Shown here one piece after another: positions 60,940-64,000 of a DNA stretch of 64,000 bases. This DNA is from Sphingomonadaceae bacterium. Its GTDB lineage: Bacteria > Pseudomonadota > Alphaproteobacteria > Sphingomonadales > Sphingomonadaceae. The number at the start of each line of letters is the position of its first letter. Position 1 is the first letter of the stretch. A model generated the notes under the pieces. It saw only the letters and a list, made by a program, of their open reading frames with translations. It was not told where the DNA came from and searched no databases. A program made the translations under genes and the position numbers. The DNA lies in assembly GCA_009926135.1 (NCBI GenBank), contig RFPL01000012.1, forward strand, positions 1-64,000, given 5' to 3'.

Positions 60940-62559
60940 TTACTGGTGATCGGCGAGGATCAGATCGGCACCTTTTTCGCCGATCATGGTGGCTGCCGCG
61001 TTGGTATTGCCGGATACGATCAGGGGCATGATCGAGGCATCGATCACCCGCAGCCGCTCGGTACCGTGAACCCTGAGCCGGGAATCGACCACGGCCCGCG
61101 CCGGATCCGGTCCCATCGTGCAGGTGCTGGTCGGATGATAAGTGGTGCGCCCCGTGCTGCAGGCCCACTGCGCGATCTGGTCGTCGCTGAGTTCGCCGGG
61201 CGGCAGGAACAGGCGCTCTTCAACCACGTCGGCCAGGGGGCGGGTATGGGCGACCTTGTCAGCGAGGCGAAGGCTGTCGATCATCACCCGCATGTCATTC
61301 TCCGTCGCAAGGTAATTGCGATGGATCACGGGCGTGTCATCGGGATTGGCGGAACGGATGTGGATCGCACCGCGACTTTCCGGCCGGCAGGGACTGGCGT
61401 TGATCGTCATGGCGCTGAACCGGTGCGCCCGCAAACCGGTCGGCTTGCCGCCGGCGGGGGCCTGGAAACTGAGCGGAATGAAATAGAGCTGCGCATCGGC
61501 ACGGACTTCATCCGGCCGCGTCCGGACAAAGGCACCGCCCTGGTTGATGCCGAAGGTGAGCGGCCCCGTGCGGGTCAGCACGTAACGCGCGCCCTGCAGG
61601 ATAAGTTTTGGCCAGGTATTGATCCGATCATTGAGCGTCGGGATCGAAGTCCGGTACGTGAAACCGGTAAACACGTGGTCCTGCAGGTTTTCACCCACCG
61701 CAGGGCTGTGATGGACAACCTCGATGCCGTGGAGCTGCAGCCTTGCACCATCGCCGATCCCCGATTGCTCGAGCAGCAAGGGCGAGTTCACCGCGCCGCC
61801 GGCCAGAATGACCTCGCGCCGCGCAGTCGCGGTCAGGACTTTCCCGTTTAGGCGATACTCGATGCCCGTCGCAGTGCGACCGGTAAAGCGGATGCGGGTG
61901 GCCAGGGCATACGTGACGATCGTCAGGTTGCGGCGCTTGCGGGCCGGGTCGAGAAAGGCCGTGGCACTGCTGGTGCGCTGACCTTTGCGGAAACTGAACT
62001 GGTAAAGCCCGACACCTTCCTGCCGCTCGCCGTTGAAGTCCGGGTTGGCTGGCCAGCCTTGGGCCATGGCCGCTTGCAGGGCCAGGCTGACAACTGGCTG
62101 CTCGCGGCCCTTGATGCCCGAAATCTGCCACGGGCCGCCGGTTGCCCGCCATTGGTTGGCCCCTTCGTCGTTATCTTCGGACCTGCGGAAATAGGGCAGG
62201 ACATCGTCATAGCCCCAGCCTGGGTTGCCGAGCCGCGCCCAATCGTCGAAGTCCTCGCGCTGCCCACGGATGTAGACCATGCCGTTGATCGAGCTGGAGC
62301 CGCCCAGGATCTTCCCCCTGGGCCAATAATCGGTGCGGCCGGCCATGCGCTGGTCCGGTTCGGTTTCGTAGCACCAGTTGACCGCCTGATCGTAGAACAC
62401 CTGGCCCAGTCCAGCCGGCATCTGCACGAACAGGCGCTTGTCGTTGCCGCCCGCTTCAAGCAGCAGCACGCGGAAGCGGCCATCGGCAGTCAGGCGATCA
62501 GCCAGGACGCATCCGGCCGATCCCGCGCCGACGATGATGAAGTCATAGGTGTCCGTCAT
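60940..62559 (-). CDS. GMC-family FAD oxidoreductase (choline dehydrogenase-like)
   Basis: A 539-residue flavoenzyme oxidising an alcohol. The FAD loop is IIVGAGSAGCVLADRL; GKILGGSSSINGMVYIRGQ is the GMC signature 1, and EVILAGGAVNSPLLLEQSGIG signature 2. Catalytic residues are the His in RTTYHPTSTCTMGPD and the Asn in VSGNTNAAATMIGE. No export signal. ATG 62559 has GGGGAATAG upstream. It is operonic with the enolase-superfamily gene and divergent from an AraC-type regulator that may control the pair. Confidence 0.92.
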   Translation of the reverse strand: MTDTYDFIIVGAGSAGCVLADRLTADGRFRVLLLEAGGNDKRLFVQMPAGLGQVFYDQAVNWCYETEPDQRMAGRTDYWPRGKILGGSSSINGMVYIRGQREDFDDWARLGNPGWGYDDVLPYFRRSEDNDEGANQWRATGGPWQISGIKGREQPVVSLALQAAMAQGWPANPDFNGERQEGVGLYQFSFRKGQRTSSATAFLDPARKRRNLTIVTYALATRIRFTGRTATGIEYRLNGKVLTATARREVILAGGAVNSPLLLEQSGIGDGARLQLHGIEVVHHSPAVGENLQDHVFTGFTYRTSIPTLNDRINTWPKLILQGARYVLTRTGPLTFGINQGGAFVRTRPDEVRADAQLYFIPLSFQAPAGGKPTGLRAHRFSAMTINASPCRPESRGAIHIRSANPDDTPVIHRNYLATENDMRVMIDSLRLADKVAHTRPLADVVEERLFLPPGELSDDQIAQWACSTGRTTYHPTSTCTMGPDPARAVVDSRLRVHGTERLRVIDASIMPLIVSGNTNAAATMIGEKGADLILADHQ

Positions 62560-62824
62560 GGCTATTCCCCGCAGCACCTTGTCAGGCTCTCACAGGGAAG
62601 GTGATGGCGTCAGGTCCGGTACGCTGCAATGTGGCGGCCAATCACTTTCCAAGAACGGCTAATCAATTCCGGATTCAATCTATCGAGCAGCACAAAAGAT
62701 ATAAAAATCATAATTATAAGGCGAGTCACCCGAATTGCCGTCAGACTTGGTTCCCGCGCCAGATAGAGTAGGATGAATACAACAGGGACGGCCCTTCGGG
62801 CGTCTGCGGGGAGGGTCAACAGTG
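62560..62824. other. Divergent promoter region, AT-rich for this genome
   Basis: 265 bases between the GMC oxidoreductase and the AraC-type gene. The part from about 62680 to 62725 is much AT-richer than its surroundings (AAAGATATAAAAATCATAAT), a likely promoter or upstream-element region. No clear direct repeat for AraC binding was found by eye. Confidence 0.4.
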
Positions 62825-63916
62825 ATGGAACTGACGCGCGCCTTGCTGCTTGAAATGGCGATACGGTTCATCACGGTTGGCTTTTATCTTGCCACGGCAA
62901 TCGTCATCGTCCGCATCCGTCTTTCATCGGCCCGCATTGCTGGCACTGCGGCCTATGTCTCCAAGGCATCGCACGTCTTGCTTCATTTCCCGCCGATCAT
63001 GGCCGTGCTGGGGAACAGCGGACAGGTCATTACCTTCCTGGCAACGATGGGATCCGCATTGACCTGGTTGTTCGGCGTGGAACTGTTCAGCGATGCCCGG
63101 CGGTTCGACCGCAAGCGATTGATCCCGGTGCTGGTCGTGTTGTGCATCGTTGCGGCCGCGATGTTCGCCCCGCCGCCGTTTCCCCGTGCGCTCTGGCTGC
63201 TGCACGCCTTTACCACAGTCGCGCTAATGGGGCACCTGCTGACCGTGATCCTGCTGAGCTGGCGCAATGACCTGGTTGATCGTCGCCGCTTCATTGCCAC
63301 GCCGGTTTTCGTCCTGGCCGCAGGCTACAGCATCGCGCTCGGTTTCATCGAGAACGTCAAACTGCTGCTTGGAATGTCGCGCGAGCCTTCGCTGATCAAC
63401 GCGGCGTTCCTGCTGTTCTCGGCGCTGCTGGCAATCATCGTCTTCGGTCAGTTCGGCTCGGTCATGTTTGGAGACGAGTCCGAGCCGGTCGCGCGGACCA
63501 ACCCGGCCCGGACAACGGCACCGGTCACCGCCGAATTGTCACCTGCGGACTTTGCGCTGGGCACTGCCCTCGAGCAGCTGATGCGGCATGACCGGCTATA
63601 CCGCACGCAAGGCCTGCGCATCTCCGACCTGGCGTCGGAATTGCGGGTTCCGGAATATCGCTTGCGACAATTGCTGAACTGCGCGCTGGGGCATCGCAAC
63701 TTCAATGCCTATATCAGCCAGTGGCGTATCGCCGAGGCCAAGGAGGCGTTGAGCGATCCGACCCAGCTTGAAGTGCCGATCTCGACCATCGCGATCGACA
63801 GCGGATTCCATTCGCTGGCACCCTTCAACCGGGCGTTCCGCGGCGAAACGGGCATGACCCCCAGCGAATACCGGGCCGAGGCTCAGGCGAAGTGGGGCCG
63901 GATCACGCGGGAGTGA
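62825..63916 (+). CDS. Membrane-anchored AraC-family transcriptional regulator
   Basis: A 363-residue protein. The N-terminal 210 residues have about seven membrane helices; the C-terminal 105 residues form an AraC DNA-binding domain (LRISDLASELRVPEYRLRQLLNCALGHRNFNAYISQWRIAEAKEAL, then FHSLAPFNRAFRGETGMTPSEYR). A membrane-sensor AraC is known in sphingomonads and relatives. GGGGAGGG lies seven to ten bases upstream; the frame also allows GTG at 62822. It is divergent from the GMC-dehydratase operon and probably regulates it. Confidence 0.9.
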   Translation: MELTRALLLEMAIRFITVGFYLATAIVIVRIRLSSARIAGTAAYVSKASHVLLHFPPIMAVLGNSGQVITFLATMGSALTWLFGVELFSDARRFDRKRLIPVLVVLCIVAAAMFAPPPFPRALWLLHAFTTVALMGHLLTVILLSWRNDLVDRRRFIATPVFVLAAGYSIALGFIENVKLLLGMSREPSLINAAFLLFSALLAIIVFGQFGSVMFGDESEPVARTNPARTTAPVTAELSPADFALGTALEQLMRHDRLYRTQGLRISDLASELRVPEYRLRQLLNCALGHRNFNAYISQWRIAEAKEALSDPTQLEVPISTIAIDSGFHSLAPFNRAFRGETGMTPSEYRAEAQAKWGRITRE

Positions 63917-63952
63917 ATCGTTTGACGGAGCGCAGCAAGGGGTCGCCCCGGC

Positions 63953-64000
63953 TCAATCCTCGTTCAGGGCGATTTGCGTTTCGAGTGCGGGATTGAGCAC
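63953..64000 (-). CDS. 3' end of an unidentified gene
   Basis: On the minus strand 15 in-frame codons (VLNPALETQIALNED) run from the window edge to a TGA at 63953-63955, convergent with the AraC-type gene. The piece is too short to assign a family. Confidence 0.4.
   Translation of the reverse strand: MLNPALETQIALNED

Noticed and set aside
1..64000. Mobile elements, prophage, CRISPR or toxin-antitoxin modules
   Set aside because: No transposase, integrase, cas gene, spaced repeats or recognisable toxin pair found; GC and codon use look even throughout.

Overview
This window is high-GC alphaproteobacterial chromosome and looks like the order Sphingomonadales (Novosphingobium, Sphingomonas or Erythrobacter-like). 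The points behind this are a zwf-edd-glk-eda Entner-Doudoroff operon in the style of Zymomonas, an NDUFA12-type complex I accessory subunit, an Aat transferase, DUF2155 and DUF192 exported proteins, a GH68 sucrase, and a TonB receptor coupled to a tryptophan-halogenase-like gene. Genes are tightly packed with many ATGA and TGATG couplings. I see no insertion sequence, prophage, integrase or CRISPR array, and no gene-free stretch longer than about 270 bases.

Layout. 1-3.6 kb: 5' part of coaBC, two small membrane proteins, a conserved hypothetical, rimO and a TetR regulator. 3.6-6.7 kb: a TetR-flanked trio coding for a cytochrome c lipoprotein, a Tat-type ALO-family flavoenzyme and an exported alanine-racemase-fold PLP protein, with a perfect palindrome inside the likely promoter. 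6.7-11.9 kb: corA, a Baeyer-Villiger-type monooxygenase, a MoCF/CinA-N protein, a UbiC-like lipoprotein, a tandem PilZ protein and a cupin. 12-17 kb: the rplA/rplK/nusG/secE/tRNA-Trp block, interrupted by an aspartic-protease-like gene and a membrane glycosyltransferase-like gene. 17-22 kb: aat, DUF2155, NDUFA12, DUF192, recX and a fatty-acyl-AMP ligase. 22-27 kb: a secreted repeat protein, an outer-membrane beta-barrel, a telA operon whose second gene is frameshifted, a PHA-system protein, DUF2721 and a lipocalin.

27-44 kb is the most coherent system: an apparent locus for raffinose, melibiose and sucrose. It holds a TonB receptor, a halogenase-like flavoprotein, a TPR/2OG-oxygenase-like protein, TonB, acetyl-CoA synthetase, a LacI regulator, a ROK fructokinase, a GH68 sucrase, galK, galT, a GH36 alpha-galactosidase and an SLC45-type sugar transporter. 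Boxes built on a GCAATCGATTGC core lie upstream of all three operons, in tandem 21 bp apart before the receptor, so one LacI repressor probably controls the whole locus. The hexoses released feed directly into the next block.

44-53 kb: a cation/proton antiporter, a divergent PEP carboxylase, eda, glk, edd and zwf in one overlapping operon. 53-55.5 kb: three exported or outer-membrane proteins. 55.6-59.7 kb: a four-gene signalling operon (histidine kinase, LuxR-type regulator, CHASE3-HAMP-PAS kinase, stand-alone receiver). 59.7-64 kb: an enolase-superfamily dehydratase, a GMC oxidoreductase, a membrane-anchored AraC regulator and the last codons of an unidentified gene.

The observations I rate highest are the LacI-box regulon, the receptor-halogenase-oxygenase-TonB operon, and the PEP carboxylase with substituted catalytic-loop residues.
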